The notes below the pieces were generated by a model. The model was not told the DNA's origin. It worked only from the letters and a program-made list of their open reading frames with translations, and searched no databases. Below, piece after piece: positions 9,596 to 17,970 of a stretch of DNA of 46,849 bases. The first letter of the stretch is position 1, and every line of letters starts with the position of its first letter. The stretch covers positions 1 through 46,849 of the forward strand of contig CAVGTF010000004.1 of assembly GCA_963632245.1 (NCBI GenBank). The letters run 5' to 3'. This stretch comes from UBA1724 sp963632245. GTDB taxonomy: Bacteria; Verrucomicrobiota; Lentisphaeria; Oligosphaerales; Oligosphaeraceae. The translations under genes were made by a program, and so were the position numbers.

Positions 9596-11569
9596 ATGGA
9601 AGAACCCATTTCTCAAAATAGCAACGCTCCGAAGCGCACCTCGGTTACCCGGGTGACCCGCTCGGATATGGGCCGTCTCGGCGCCGCGCTTTTCGGCGGC
9701 ATCCTGGTGCTGGACTCCTATCTGGCGGGACTCTTCTTCGGAGGCAAGATTGACCAGTTCACCATGGATCTCTTCGCCCTGATCGGTGCAGTGATCCTCT
9801 CTGTGCCCATCTTCTGGGAGGCCGCACGCGACCTCTTCCGGGGCGTGGTCGGCATGAATGAACTGGTGGCTCTGGCGCTTCTGGGCGCCTTCGCCTCCGG
9901 TCCTACCAACTACCGCACCGCCGGCGCCGTCGCCTTCTTCATGCTCATCTCCATCACTATCGAGAAGCGCACCGCCATTGGCGCGGAGGCTGCCATCGAG
10001 GCCGTGGTCCGGATGACTCCCCGTACTGCGCGACGCATCCGCGAGGATGGCACCGAGGAGAAATGCGACGCCATTCAGGATCTCCAGCTGGGGGACGTCT
10101 GCCGTGTGCGCCCCGGTGAGAACTTCCCTGCTGACGGAAAGATCATCCAGGGTATCTCCACCGTCAACCAGGCCTCCATCACGGGTGAATCCCTCCCCAC
10201 GGACAAGGGCGTGGGTGACGAGGTTTACGCTGGAACGCTGAACCTGACCGGTCTGGTGGACTTCAAGGTCACCCGGAAGGGCACGGATACCACTCTCGGA
10301 AAGGTCCGCAACCTCATTGCGGATGCCGAGCAGTCCAAGATGCCCATCCAGCGGATGATCGACCAGTATATCGGTTACTACACCCCCGTGGTCCTGATGA
10401 TCGCCGGACTGACTTGGTTCGTGACCCGCGACATGAGCCGCGTCATCGCCGTGCTGGTCATGGCAGTGCCCGCCGCCCTGGTGCTGGCGCATCCCTCCGC
10501 CGTCATCGCGGCAATCTCCGCTGCCTCCCGTTTGGGCATCTTGATCAAGGATGTCTCCCAGATCGAGCTGGTGGCGCGCATCAAGGCGATCATTTTCGAT
10601 AAGACTGGTACCCTCACCGAGGGCAATCTGGAGGTCTCCCGCCTGGAGCCCGTCCAGGATGTGGACTTGGCGCAGCTGGTTCAGATCGCCGTCTCCGTGG
10701 AACACCACTCCAACCACCCCACCGCCGTCGCCATCAAGAAGCTGGCCGCCAAGGTGGGCATTGATGTGGTGGTCCCCGAGAAGTATGAAGAGGTGGCTGG
10801 TAAGGGTGTCTCCGCCGTCGTGGATGGCCAGCAGTGCTATGTGGGTCGTTCCACTTGGCTGGCCGAGGTGGGCATTGATGTGGCCGCGCTGGAGGAGAGC
10901 CGCCAGAGTGTTGCCAAAGAGGGCATGTCCATTGTCTGCGTCGCTTGCGATGGCAAGGCCCTTGGTTGGGTCGGCCTCCAGGACGCCATCCGTTCCGTCT
11001 CCGCCGAGGCAGTCGCCGATCTGAAGGAGATGGGCGTGGAGCATTGTTGCATGGTCACGGGTGATAACCAGCAGGTGGCCGATGTGGTGGCCCGCAAGAT
11101 CGGCATTACCGAGGTCTACGCCGGATGCCTCCCTGAGGAGAAAGCGAAGGTGGTGGCCGAGATGAAGAAGGCTGGCAATGTAGTCGCCGTGGTGGGTGAT
11201 GGTGTCAATGACGCGCCCGCCCTGGCGGCCGGTGATATCGGTATGGCCATGGGCGCCTTCGGTAGCGACATCGCCGTCCAGTCCGCCTCCGTGGCCCTGA
11301 TGAACAACGACCTGCGCCGAATCCCCTTCTTCATCGGACTGGCACGCCAGACCCGCGTTCTCATGGGACAGAATTTGGCGGTGGGTCTGACCTTCATCAT
11401 CGTCGGTGTCTACTTCGCCATCTCCGGCGATCTGGGCCCCATCGGTGCCGCCTTGATCCATACGGTCTCCAGTCTTCTGGTGATCTTCAATAGCGCTCGT
11501 CTCGTGCGCTCTGGCGAAAATCTGAATTCCGCCGCGGAGACCGCCGAGGCAATGGATACCCAATCTTGA
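9596..11569 (+). CDS. P1B-like P-type ATPase lacking the CPC metal motif
   Basis: A 657-residue P-type ATPase. It has the actuator motif ITGES, the phosphorylation motif DKTGT (D335), a P1B-like nucleotide-binding HP motif (SNHPTA) and the hinge VGDGVNDAP. Topology and the last membrane segments (IHTVSSLLVIFNSARL) are of the heavy-metal type, but the transmembrane CPC motif is replaced by V291-P-A (AVPAALVLAHPSA), and there is no N-terminal CxxC domain. The transported ion therefore cannot be assigned. The start at 9596 is preferred because AAGG lies about six bases upstream; ATG 9536 has no ribosome-binding site. It follows the third SPFH gene closely. Confidence 0.85.
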   Translation: MEEPISQNSNAPKRTSVTRVTRSDMGRLGAALFGGILVLDSYLAGLFFGGKIDQFTMDLFALIGAVILSVPIFWEAARDLFRGVVGMNELVALALLGAFASGPTNYRTAGAVAFFMLISITIEKRTAIGAEAAIEAVVRMTPRTARRIREDGTEEKCDAIQDLQLGDVCRVRPGENFPADGKIIQGISTVNQASITGESLPTDKGVGDEVYAGTLNLTGLVDFKVTRKGTDTTLGKVRNLIADAEQSKMPIQRMIDQYIGYYTPVVLMIAGLTWFVTRDMSRVIAVLVMAVPAALVLAHPSAVIAAISAASRLGILIKDVSQIELVARIKAIIFDKTGTLTEGNLEVSRLEPVQDVDLAQLVQIAVSVEHHSNHPTAVAIKKLAAKVGIDVVVPEKYEEVAGKGVSAVVDGQQCYVGRSTWLAEVGIDVAALEESRQSVAKEGMSIVCVACDGKALGWVGLQDAIRSVSAEAVADLKEMGVEHCCMVTGDNQQVADVVARKIGITEVYAGCLPEEKAKVVAEMKKAGNVVAVVGDGVNDAPALAAGDIGMAMGAFGSDIAVQSASVALMNNDLRRIPFFIGLARQTRVLMGQNLAVGLTFIIVGVYFAISGDLGPIGAALIHTVSSLLVIFNSARLVRSGENLNSAAETAEAMDTQS

Positions 11570-11622
11570 AAAGAGAATCCCCAACCCCCTTTTGATCATA
11601 CCCCACACAGGAAGAACCAACC

Positions 11623-12840
11623 ATGGCTGAAGAGAAGAAAGAAGAAATGGTGGTAGAGGCCGTCGGCCTGACCAAGATCTTCAAGGATTTCTGGAATCGT
11701 CCGAAGGCGCGCGCCGTCAATGGTCTGAATTTGCAGATCCGGAAGGGCGAGGTATTCGGTCTGCTGGGCCCCAACGGCTCCGGCAAGTCCACCACCATCA
11801 AGATGATTTTGGGACTCCTCTATCCCACCCGCGGCGAGTTGCGGGTCTTCGGACAGGATCCCCAGAATGTGGCCATCAAGAGCCGCATCGGATATCTCCC
11901 CGAGGAGACCTACCTCTACAAGTACCTCACCGCCGCCGAGACTCTCGATTTCTACGGCGCACTCTTTGGACTGGATGCCCAGCAGCGCAAGGAGCGCTCC
12001 GGACAGCTCCTGGAGATGGTCGGTCTGGCACACGCCGTCGATCGCCCCGTGGGCGAGTTCTCCAAGGGTATGGCACGCCGTATCGGTCTGGCACAGGCGC
12101 TGGTCAATGACCCCGATCTGGTCATTCTGGATGAGCCCACCAGCGGTCTGGATCCCATCGGTTGCCGCGAGGTCAAGGACGTGATCCGGCTGCTGGCTAG
12201 CCGCGGAAAGACTGTCATCCTCTGCAGCCACCTGCTGGCCGATGTCCAGGATGTCTGCGAGCGCGTGGTGGTCCTCTACGGCGGTCAGATCCGCGCTGAG
12301 GGTATGCTGGACGACATCCTTCGCGAAGAGGACAAGACCCAGATTGTCACCCCCAAGCTCTCTCCCGAGACCGTTTCCGAGTTGCGGCAGTTCTTCGCCG
12401 CCCACGGCATCAAGGATCTGGATCGCGTGAAGGTGGACAACCCCGGACGGGATCTGGAGGACTTCTTCCTGGAGGTGGTCCGGAAGGCCACCGAGCAGAA
12501 TGTCTCTACCGCAGGTGCTCACGCCCCCGGCGCCATGCCCGAGTATCTGCAGGGCGGTGCCGAGGCTGCTCCCTCCGGCGCCGATCTCCTCAAGTCTCTG
12601 CAGGGTGACCGCGAGGCGGATGCCCGGAAGGCGGAGGCCGCCAAGGCAGAGGCGCAGCTGCGCGCTGCCAAGGAGGCGAAGGATGCCGAGAAGCAGAAGG
12701 CCCTGGAGGGCCTGAAGGGCCAGTCGGAGCCCACCGCCGCCGAGGAGGCCGCCGCTCAGAAGGCCGCCCGCGACGAAGAGGACGCCAAGGCCCGCGAGGA
12801 GCTCAACAAGAAGCTCGCTGGCCTCAATCTCAAGAAGTAG
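11623..12840 (+). CDS. ABC transporter ATPase with Ala/Lys/Glu-rich C-terminal tail
   Basis: ATPase subunit of an ABC exporter of the CcmA/GldA type. Residues 1-235 hold Walker A (GPNGSGKST), signature FSKGMARRIGLAQAL, Walker B (LVILDEPTSGLDP) and the H-loop (LCSHLL). A short regulatory domain follows, then about 110 residues of low-complexity Ala/Lys/Glu sequence, probably a charged helix or coiled coil and unusual for this family. AGGAAG eight bases upstream fixes the start, 53 bp after the P-type ATPase. No permease gene is adjacent: a terminator comes directly after the stop, so the ATPase must use a permease coded elsewhere or act with the SPFH and P-type proteins. The last idea is speculation. 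Confidence 0.9.
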   Translation: MAEEKKEEMVVEAVGLTKIFKDFWNRPKARAVNGLNLQIRKGEVFGLLGPNGSGKSTTIKMILGLLYPTRGELRVFGQDPQNVAIKSRIGYLPEETYLYKYLTAAETLDFYGALFGLDAQQRKERSGQLLEMVGLAHAVDRPVGEFSKGMARRIGLAQALVNDPDLVILDEPTSGLDPIGCREVKDVIRLLASRGKTVILCSHLLADVQDVCERVVVLYGGQIRAEGMLDDILREEDKTQIVTPKLSPETVSELRQFFAAHGIKDLDRVKVDNPGRDLEDFFLEVVRKATEQNVSTAGAHAPGAMPEYLQGGAEAAPSGADLLKSLQGDREADARKAEAAKAEAQLRAAKEAKDAEKQKALEGLKGQSEPTAAEEAAAQKAARDEEDAKAREELNKKLAGLNLKK

Positions 12841-12853
12841 CATGCTCTCTCCC

Positions 12854-12886
12854 GTTCCCCCGGATTTCCCTCCGGGGGAACTTTTT
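12854..12886 (+). terminator. Intrinsic terminator after the SPFH-ATPase-ABC cluster
   Basis: A perfect 11-bp stem GTTCCCCCGGA (12854-12864)/TCCGGGGGAAC (12871-12881) with a 6-nt loop is followed directly by five T. It ends only 12 bp before the first possible ruvC start. Confidence 0.92.
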
Positions 12887-12897
12887 GCTTTCACGCC

Positions 12898-13566
12898 ATG
12901 GGGGTGAAAAACGACGACAAGCTTCAGGCGCTCCTGGCGGCCTCGGAGGCACGGAAGCGGGGGGAGACCCCCGATTCTGCCGGCAAGACGGGCTGGAAGG
13001 TCCTTAATTTGCCGCGGACGCACGCGCGGCCGCAGGTCGTGGATTCCCGCGGCGTGGTCGAGCGGGTGCGCATCCTGGGAATGGATACTGCCCTTCGCAA
13101 GACTGGCTGGGGAATTGTGGATGTCCAGGGAAAGAAGTGGTCTGCCGTGGATTGCGGGGTGATTGTGAATCCCCCCAAGGCATCCATCACGGACTGCATG
13201 CGCCACCTCAACAATGCCATCAAGGGTCTCATCGAACGCTATTCTCCCGACGCCGTGGCCATTGAGGGCGGCTTCTACTGCCGGAATGCCCGCACCGCCA
13301 TTGTCCTGGGAACCGCCCGCGGCGCCGTCCTGGGCGTCCTGGCAGAGGCACAATTGCCGGTCTATGAATACGCGCCCCGTCGCGTGAAACAGACTGTGGC
13401 CGGTCGCGGCGATTCCACCAAGGAGCAGGTGGCCCTCATGGTCTCCAAGTTCTTGAAGATCCAGGTGGATAACCTGGCCAACGACTCCACCGATGCCCTG
13501 GCGCTGGCAATCTGCCACGCCGCCGCCCTCATGAATCCCGCCGTGGAGCTGGAAAAGCCCCTCTAG
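12898..13566 (+). CDS. ruvC: Holliday-junction endonuclease RuvC
   Basis: RuvC resolves Holliday junctions made by RuvAB. The catalytic carboxylates are all visible: D in ILGMDTALRKTGWG, E in AIEGGF, and the D-x-x-D pair in NDSTDALALAICHA. The core begins near residue 57; the 222-residue frame therefore has about 55 extra N-terminal residues without recognisable similarity. The ATG at 12898 sits 12 bp after a strong terminator and has no well-spaced ribosome-binding site; GTG at 13054 would give a protein of the usual RuvC size. Which start is used is undecided. ruvA and ruvB are not in the window. pyrD follows after 51 bp. Confidence 0.9.
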   Translation: MGVKNDDKLQALLAASEARKRGETPDSAGKTGWKVLNLPRTHARPQVVDSRGVVERVRILGMDTALRKTGWGIVDVQGKKWSAVDCGVIVNPPKASITDCMRHLNNAIKGLIERYSPDAVAIEGGFYCRNARTAIVLGTARGAVLGVLAEAQLPVYEYAPRRVKQTVAGRGDSTKEQVALMVSKFLKIQVDNLANDSTDALALAICHAAALMNPAVELEKPL

Positions 13567-13617
13567 AACAATCTCCGGGCGAATGCGCCCGCTCTCTCCT
13601 TCAAATAGCTTGATACT

Positions 13618-14541
13618 ATGGCTGACCTCTCTGTGAATCTAGGCGGAATCTCCCTGCGGAATCCCATTGTCACCGCCTCCGGCACCTTCGGCTATGGCGA
13701 GGAATACGCCACTCTGGTGCCCCCCGAACGGCAGGGCGCCATCACGGTGAAGGGCGTCTCTCCTTTCGAGAATCCCGGAAATCCCATGCCCCGCACCACG
13801 GAGGTCTATGGCGGCATTCTCAATGCCATCGGCCTGGAAAATCCCGGCATCGAAAAGTTCATCCACGATCCGCACTATCTGCCGCGACTGCGCACTCTGG
13901 ATTGCCCCATCTTCGTGAATATCTGGGGGCGCACCATTGAGCAGTATGCCGAGGTGGCTTCCCGCCTGGAGGCGGAGAAGGAGGGCATTGCTGCCTTGGA
14001 GGTGAATATCTCCTGTCCTAACGTGAAGGCAGGTGGCATCGCTTTTGGCACAGATCCCGTTCAGGCCGCGAAGGTGGTCTCCGCGGTCCGAAAGGCCACG
14101 AGCCTCCCCGTGATCACGAAACTCTCGCCGAATGTCGCGCGCATCGGGGATTTTGCAAAGGCCGTGGTGGATGTGGGCAGCGATATGGTCTCTCTCATCA
14201 ACACCCTCACCGGACTCGCCATCGATCTGGAGACACGCCGCAGCAAGCTGGCGAATTTCACGGGCGGATTCTCCGGACCCGCCCTGAAGCCCGTGGCACT
14301 GCTGAAGGTCTATGAGGCGCACCAGGCTGTCCCCAATACGCCTATCATCGGTATGGGAGGCGTCTGCAATGGCAAGGACGCCCTGGAATTCATGATGGCG
14401 GGAGCCACCGCCGTGGGCGTGGGGACCTCCATCTTTACCAATCCGAAATGCCTCCTCACCATCCCCGAGGAGATGAACCAGTGGCTGGACGCTCACAATG
14501 TCGCGAAGGTCTCGGACATCATCGGGACTCTCCAGCGGTAA
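13618..14541 (+). CDS. pyrD: Dihydroorotate dehydrogenase, class 1B catalytic subunit
   Basis: FMN enzyme oxidising dihydroorotate to orotate in pyrimidine synthesis. The 307-residue length fits class 1. The catalytic cysteine lies in NISCPNVKAGGIAFG, the pattern of the NAD-linked class 1B type, and FMN/phosphate-binding loops IGMGGVCNGKDALEFMMAGA and VGVGTSIFTNP are clear. Class 1B normally pairs with the iron-sulphur subunit PyrK, which is not adjacent here. No Shine-Dalgarno is evident before ATG 13618. It is the last gene before a terminator at 14572 and probably shares a transcript with ruvC. Confidence 0.93.
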   Translation: MADLSVNLGGISLRNPIVTASGTFGYGEEYATLVPPERQGAITVKGVSPFENPGNPMPRTTEVYGGILNAIGLENPGIEKFIHDPHYLPRLRTLDCPIFVNIWGRTIEQYAEVASRLEAEKEGIAALEVNISCPNVKAGGIAFGTDPVQAAKVVSAVRKATSLPVITKLSPNVARIGDFAKAVVDVGSDMVSLINTLTGLAIDLETRRSKLANFTGGFSGPALKPVALLKVYEAHQAVPNTPIIGMGGVCNGKDALEFMMAGATAVGVGTSIFTNPKCLLTIPEEMNQWLDAHNVAKVSDIIGTLQR

Positions 14542-14571
14542 GCTCGCAAATCAAAAATCCTAGTCAATCCA

Positions 14572-14617
14572 CGGGCGGAGAAGGGCACCAAAAAGCCTCC
14601 TCCGCCCGCTTTGTTTT
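14572..14617 (+). terminator. Intrinsic terminator after pyrD
   Basis: Stem CGGGCGGAG (14572-14580) pairs with CTCCGCCCG (14600-14608), followed by CTTTGTTTTTG. Confidence 0.85.
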
Positions 14618-14917
14618 TGGGAAAAGACAGGGGATTTTCAATGCGCGGAAAAGTGTCGCGGAGTGTCTCAAGTTGTTATGATATCTCTTTTGTTGTCATG
14701 AATTTACATAATTCGCTGGCGAAAATTTTTCAAAATAAGCTCTTTTGAGGCTGTTTTTGTCATGGCGCATGGGTGTGTTCCGGGGTAAATTATTGGCGTT
14801 TCGTATTGGGGGAAACGACCGGATCCTATGTGAGTTTGGTGTATCAGGACCTCTCTCGCTTCCTCGTCTCCGTTCCGAAGTGTCCCCGTGCCTCCTATTG
14901 TGCTCTCCTCCCGCTTT
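14618..14917 (+). other. AT-rich noncoding leader before the PHP gene
   Basis: About 300 bp without a convincing gene. The part at 14670-14760 is clearly richer in A and T than its surroundings and probably holds the promoter for the PHP gene, but no pair of -35 and -10 boxes with proper spacing could be settled on. No riboswitch or repeat was recognised. Confidence 0.4.
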
Positions 14918-16249
14918 ATGGAATCCAAACTGATTGAACAGCTTTCTTCCTTCAACCCCTGGAAACGCGTAGCGGCCCTTCAGACTCTCGCCGCCTCTAC
15001 GGAATTTCTCCCGTGTTCCCGGGCGATGAATATGCACGTCCACTCCTTCTACTCCTACAACGGAGAGGGGTGGTCTCCCAGCCGCATTGCCTATGAGATG
15101 CGCAGAATGGGCCTCTACGGCGCCGCGCTGTGCGATTTCGATGTGATCCAGGGCGTAGAGGAGTTCATGGCCGCCGGCGATCTGCTGGGGCTGCGGGTGG
15201 CCGCATCCTTCGAGAGCCGCGTCTTCTTCTCGGAATACGCCGACAAGGAGATCAACTCCCCCGGCGAACCCGGCGTCTTCTATTTCATGGGCGCAGGCTT
15301 CGTGGATGGCTCCAACTCCGAGGCTTTTGAGGAGCAGCTGGAACAGTCCCATAGCCGCAACCGCGCGCTGATCAAGCGCATCAACGAAGCCCTTCCCGAG
15401 TGCTGCCACCTCTCCTACGAGGATCACGTGCTGCCCCTCACTCCCGAGAAGAACGCCACGGAGCGGCATATTGTCCGTGGATATTATGATCTCCCCATTC
15501 GCCACCATGGTTCTGTGGAGGCCGCGGTTCGTTTCTGGGCGGAGGTCTTCCAGGAGGACGAGGCGGAGCTGGCTTCCAAGAGTCCCAATGCCATGAACGA
15601 GTATTTGCGTGGCAAGCTCATGAAGCGTGGCGGCTTGGGGTATGTGCAGCCCACCGAGGAGACCTTCCCGCCTCTGGAACAGGTCATCTCTCTCATTCAC
15701 TCCTGCCGCGCGATTCCCTGCTCCGCCTGGCTGGATGGTTCACTGCCCGGCGAGGCCAACCCCCGCGAGCAGCTGGAGTGCCTGAAGTCCAAGGGTGTGG
15801 AGATGGTGAATATCATTCCTGACCGCAACTGGAACTTCAAGGATCCCGAGAAGCAGGCGGTGCGGGTGAAGGCCCTCAATGAATATGTCGCCGTCGCCAA
15901 TGAGCTGGAAATGCCCATTATCGTTGGCACCGAGTGCAACAAGCCCGGACAGCGCAAGGTGGATGACTTCGAGGCCGATGCCATGAAGCCCCTCCGCATG
16001 AGCTTCCTGCGCGGTGCCAATGTGCTCTTCGGACACACCACGCTGCTCCGCTATGCCGATGTCTCCTACACCGACGCACGCACCAAGGAGGAATTCCCCA
16101 ATGTGAAAGAGCGGAATGACTTCTTTGCCGCCGTGGGCGCGCTCCCCGTGCCTCCCGCCGCAGTCCGCCGGGAGCTGGTCGACAACGAGCCGGAGAAGAA
16201 TCTGGAACGCATCCGCGTCGCCGCGCATCGTGGCACCTGGGAGTTGTAG
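14918..16249 (+). CDS. PHP-domain metal-dependent phosphoesterase-like protein
   Basis: A 443-residue soluble protein. The N-terminal region after about 35 residues has the PHP motif H40-x-H42 (NMHVHSFYSYNGEGWSP) followed by a strand-helix unit ending ALCDFD, as in PHP phosphoesterases that bind two or three metals. Later histidines and acidic residues (NIIPDRNWNF, GTECNKPGQRKVDDF, FGHTTLLRYAD) could complete the site. The substrate is unknown; relatives act on histidinol phosphate, nucleotides or 3',5'-bisphosphates. ATG 14918 is preferred over GTG 14888 as the start, but neither has a clear ribosome-binding site. The gene stands alone between two terminators. Confidence 0.7.
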   Translation: MESKLIEQLSSFNPWKRVAALQTLAASTEFLPCSRAMNMHVHSFYSYNGEGWSPSRIAYEMRRMGLYGAALCDFDVIQGVEEFMAAGDLLGLRVAASFESRVFFSEYADKEINSPGEPGVFYFMGAGFVDGSNSEAFEEQLEQSHSRNRALIKRINEALPECCHLSYEDHVLPLTPEKNATERHIVRGYYDLPIRHHGSVEAAVRFWAEVFQEDEAELASKSPNAMNEYLRGKLMKRGGLGYVQPTEETFPPLEQVISLIHSCRAIPCSAWLDGSLPGEANPREQLECLKSKGVEMVNIIPDRNWNFKDPEKQAVRVKALNEYVAVANELEMPIIVGTECNKPGQRKVDDFEADAMKPLRMSFLRGANVLFGHTTLLRYADVSYTDARTKEEFPNVKERNDFFAAVGALPVPPAAVRRELVDNEPEKNLERIRVAAHRGTWEL

Positions 16250-16270
16250 ACATCGCTTTCTAGGATAGTC

Positions 16271-16326
16271 CGCAAACGCAAAAAGGGCCGGAAGGATCTC
16301 GTATCCTCCCGGCCCTTTCGTTTGCG
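16271..16326. terminator. Bidirectional terminator between the PHP gene and argC
   Basis: A long hairpin with outer stem CGCAAACG/CGTTTGCG and inner stem AAAGGGCCGG/CCGGCCCTTT. It has A-runs on the left and T-runs on the right, so it works for both converging units. Confidence 0.9.
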
Positions 16327-16334
16327 TTACCGTT

Positions 16335-17375
16335 CTATTGGACTTCCAGTCCCATGGTCTCCGGGAAGCCGCAGAGCAGATTCATGTTCTGGACGGCCTG
16401 TCCGCTGGCACCCTTGGTCAGATTGTCGATGGCGCTGGAGACGACGAGGCGGTTTGTGCGGGGCTCGTAGACGCATCCGATCTCGCAGAGATTGGTGCGG
16501 GTCACATGCTTGGTGTCCGCCAGTTTTCCGGGAGGTAGGACGCGCACGAAGGGCTCTTTGCCGTAGGCAGCCTGCAGTGCCGCCAGGGCGTCTTCCGCGG
16601 TCTTGCCGGCGGCAGGTGTCATGAGGATGGAGGAGTGGATGCCGCGGTTCACAGGCACCAGGTGTGGCAGGAAGTTCATGACCACCTGCGGCACGCCTGC
16701 GGCCACCGCCAGCTCCTGCTCAATTTCCGGCAGATGACGATGGGAGGTCACGCCGTAGGGACGCAGGCTCTCGTTGCACTCGGGGAAGATATAGTCCAGA
16801 GAGACCTTCCTGCCTGCGCCCGTGACTCCCGACATGGACATTGCCACAATCCCCTCGGGGGACGCCACACCCGCCTTCAAGAGCGCGGTAGTCGGCAGCA
16901 AGATGCTGGTGACGTAGCAACCGGGATTGGCCACCAGGGACGCGCCTTTCAATTCCTCGCGATAGAGCTCCGGGAGACCATAGACCGCCTTCTTGATTAG
17001 CTCCGGCGCCGGATGCGCCATCTTGTAGTATTTCTCGTAGACTGCGGGATCTCGGAGGCGGAAGTCGGCAGAGAGGTCGATGATCTTGCAGCCCTTCTCC
17101 AATAGCGGCGCGGCATACTGGGAGGCCAGACCATTGGGCAGTGCCAGGAAGACCACCTGGCACAGCCGCGCGATCTCATCCACATCGGGTGCCATGAAGC
17201 GAAGGTCGCACTCGGAGTAGCGGGGGAAGAACTCGCCCACACGCTTGCCGGCATTCTCGCGGCTGGTGATGGCGCTGAGCTTCACGCCGGGATGGTGCAG
17301 CAGGAGCCGCAGGAGCTCCTCGCCAGAATAGCCACTGCCGCCGATGATGCCGACGCTGATGACGGATTCGTTCAT
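16335..17375 (-). CDS. argC: N-acetyl-gamma-glutamyl-phosphate reductase
   Basis: NADPH-dependent reductase, third step of arginine synthesis. The 346-residue length is standard. The Rossmann motif GIIGGSGYSGEELLRLL is at the N-terminus, the catalytic cysteine is in NPGCYVT, and the conserved HRHLPEIEQEL helix and NLTKGASGQAVQNMN C-terminal segment are present. An AGGAGG about eight bases upstream fixes the ATG at 17375. It lies downstream of rplM-rpsI but is separated from rpsI by a terminator, so it is probably expressed in part from its own promoter or by read-through. Confidence 0.97.
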   Translation of the reverse strand: MNESVISVGIIGGSGYSGEELLRLLLHHPGVKLSAITSRENAGKRVGEFFPRYSECDLRFMAPDVDEIARLCQVVFLALPNGLASQYAAPLLEKGCKIIDLSADFRLRDPAVYEKYYKMAHPAPELIKKAVYGLPELYREELKGASLVANPGCYVTSILLPTTALLKAGVASPEGIVAMSMSGVTGAGRKVSLDYIFPECNESLRPYGVTSHRHLPEIEQELAVAAGVPQVVMNFLPHLVPVNRGIHSSILMTPAAGKTAEDALAALQAAYGKEPFVRVLPPGKLADTKHVTRTNLCEIGCVYEPRTNRLVVSSAIDNLTKGASGQAVQNMNLLCGFPETMGLEVQ

Positions 17376-17440
17376 GAATTTTTGCCTCCTAGAGAGGGAA
17401 GGGGAGGGGAGAGTTGTGAAAAAGGGGAAAATGCGGAAAT

Positions 17441-17473
17441 AAAAAAGACGGCCACCCGAAGGGGGAGGCCGTC
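17441..17473 (-). terminator. Intrinsic terminator after rpsI
   Basis: Read on the minus strand, GACGGCC pairs with GGCCGTC around a short inner stem, followed by six T (the A-run at 17441-17446 on the plus strand). Confidence 0.85.
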
Positions 17474-17537
17474 TCTTGAAAGGCGTCGAGAGGGCGAGAG
17501 AGGCACTCCGGAATTCCCGGATGCCTCCTCTGTCCGA

Positions 17538-17939
17538 CTAACGCTTGCTGAACTGGAAGCGCTTGCGGGCTCCGGGCTGACCGGGCTTCTTACGCTCCTT
17601 CTCGCGGGAGTCACGGGTGAGCATGCCGGCCTTCTTCAGGGGAGCGCGCAGGGCCTCCTCGGACTTCTCCAGCGCACGGGCGATGCCGTGACGCAGAGCG
17701 CCAGCCTGACCGACCTCGCCGCCGCCATTGACGGTGGCGTAGATGTCGAACTCGCCAGCCTTGCTGGTCAGCACCAGGGGCTGCTGGATGAATCCACGAA
17801 TGGACTCGGTGGTGAAATACTCGCTGAAGTCACGGCGGTTCACCGTGATCTTGCCGGTGCCGCGGGTCATGCGAACGCGCGCGCTGGCGCACTTGCGGCG
17901 ACCGACGGTCAGAATCACTTCGCTAGCGTCTTGGGCCAT
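17538..17939 (-). CDS. rpsI: 30S ribosomal protein S9
   Basis: S9 of the small subunit head; its C-terminal tail reaches the P-site tRNA. The 133 residues show GRRKCASARVRM, the central NGGGEVGQAGALRHGIARAL and the basic tail RKRFQFSKR typical of the family. It follows rplM by 31 bp, the standard rplM-rpsI operon, and a terminator lies about 65 bp after the stop. GAGGA lies upstream of the ATG. Confidence 0.97.
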   Translation of the reverse strand: MAQDASEVILTVGRRKCASARVRMTRGTGKITVNRRDFSEYFTTESIRGFIQQPLVLTSKAGEFDIYATVNGGGEVGQAGALRHGIARALEKSEEALRAPLKKAGMLTRDSREKERKKPGQPGARKRFQFSKR

Positions 17940-17970
17940 AATGCTCGTCTGTCCTCAAAAGTTGTTTAGA

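Noticed and set aside
9596..11569. Copper, zinc or cadmium exporter annotation
   Set aside because: The CPC motif and N-terminal metal-binding domain are both missing, so the substrate cannot be named.
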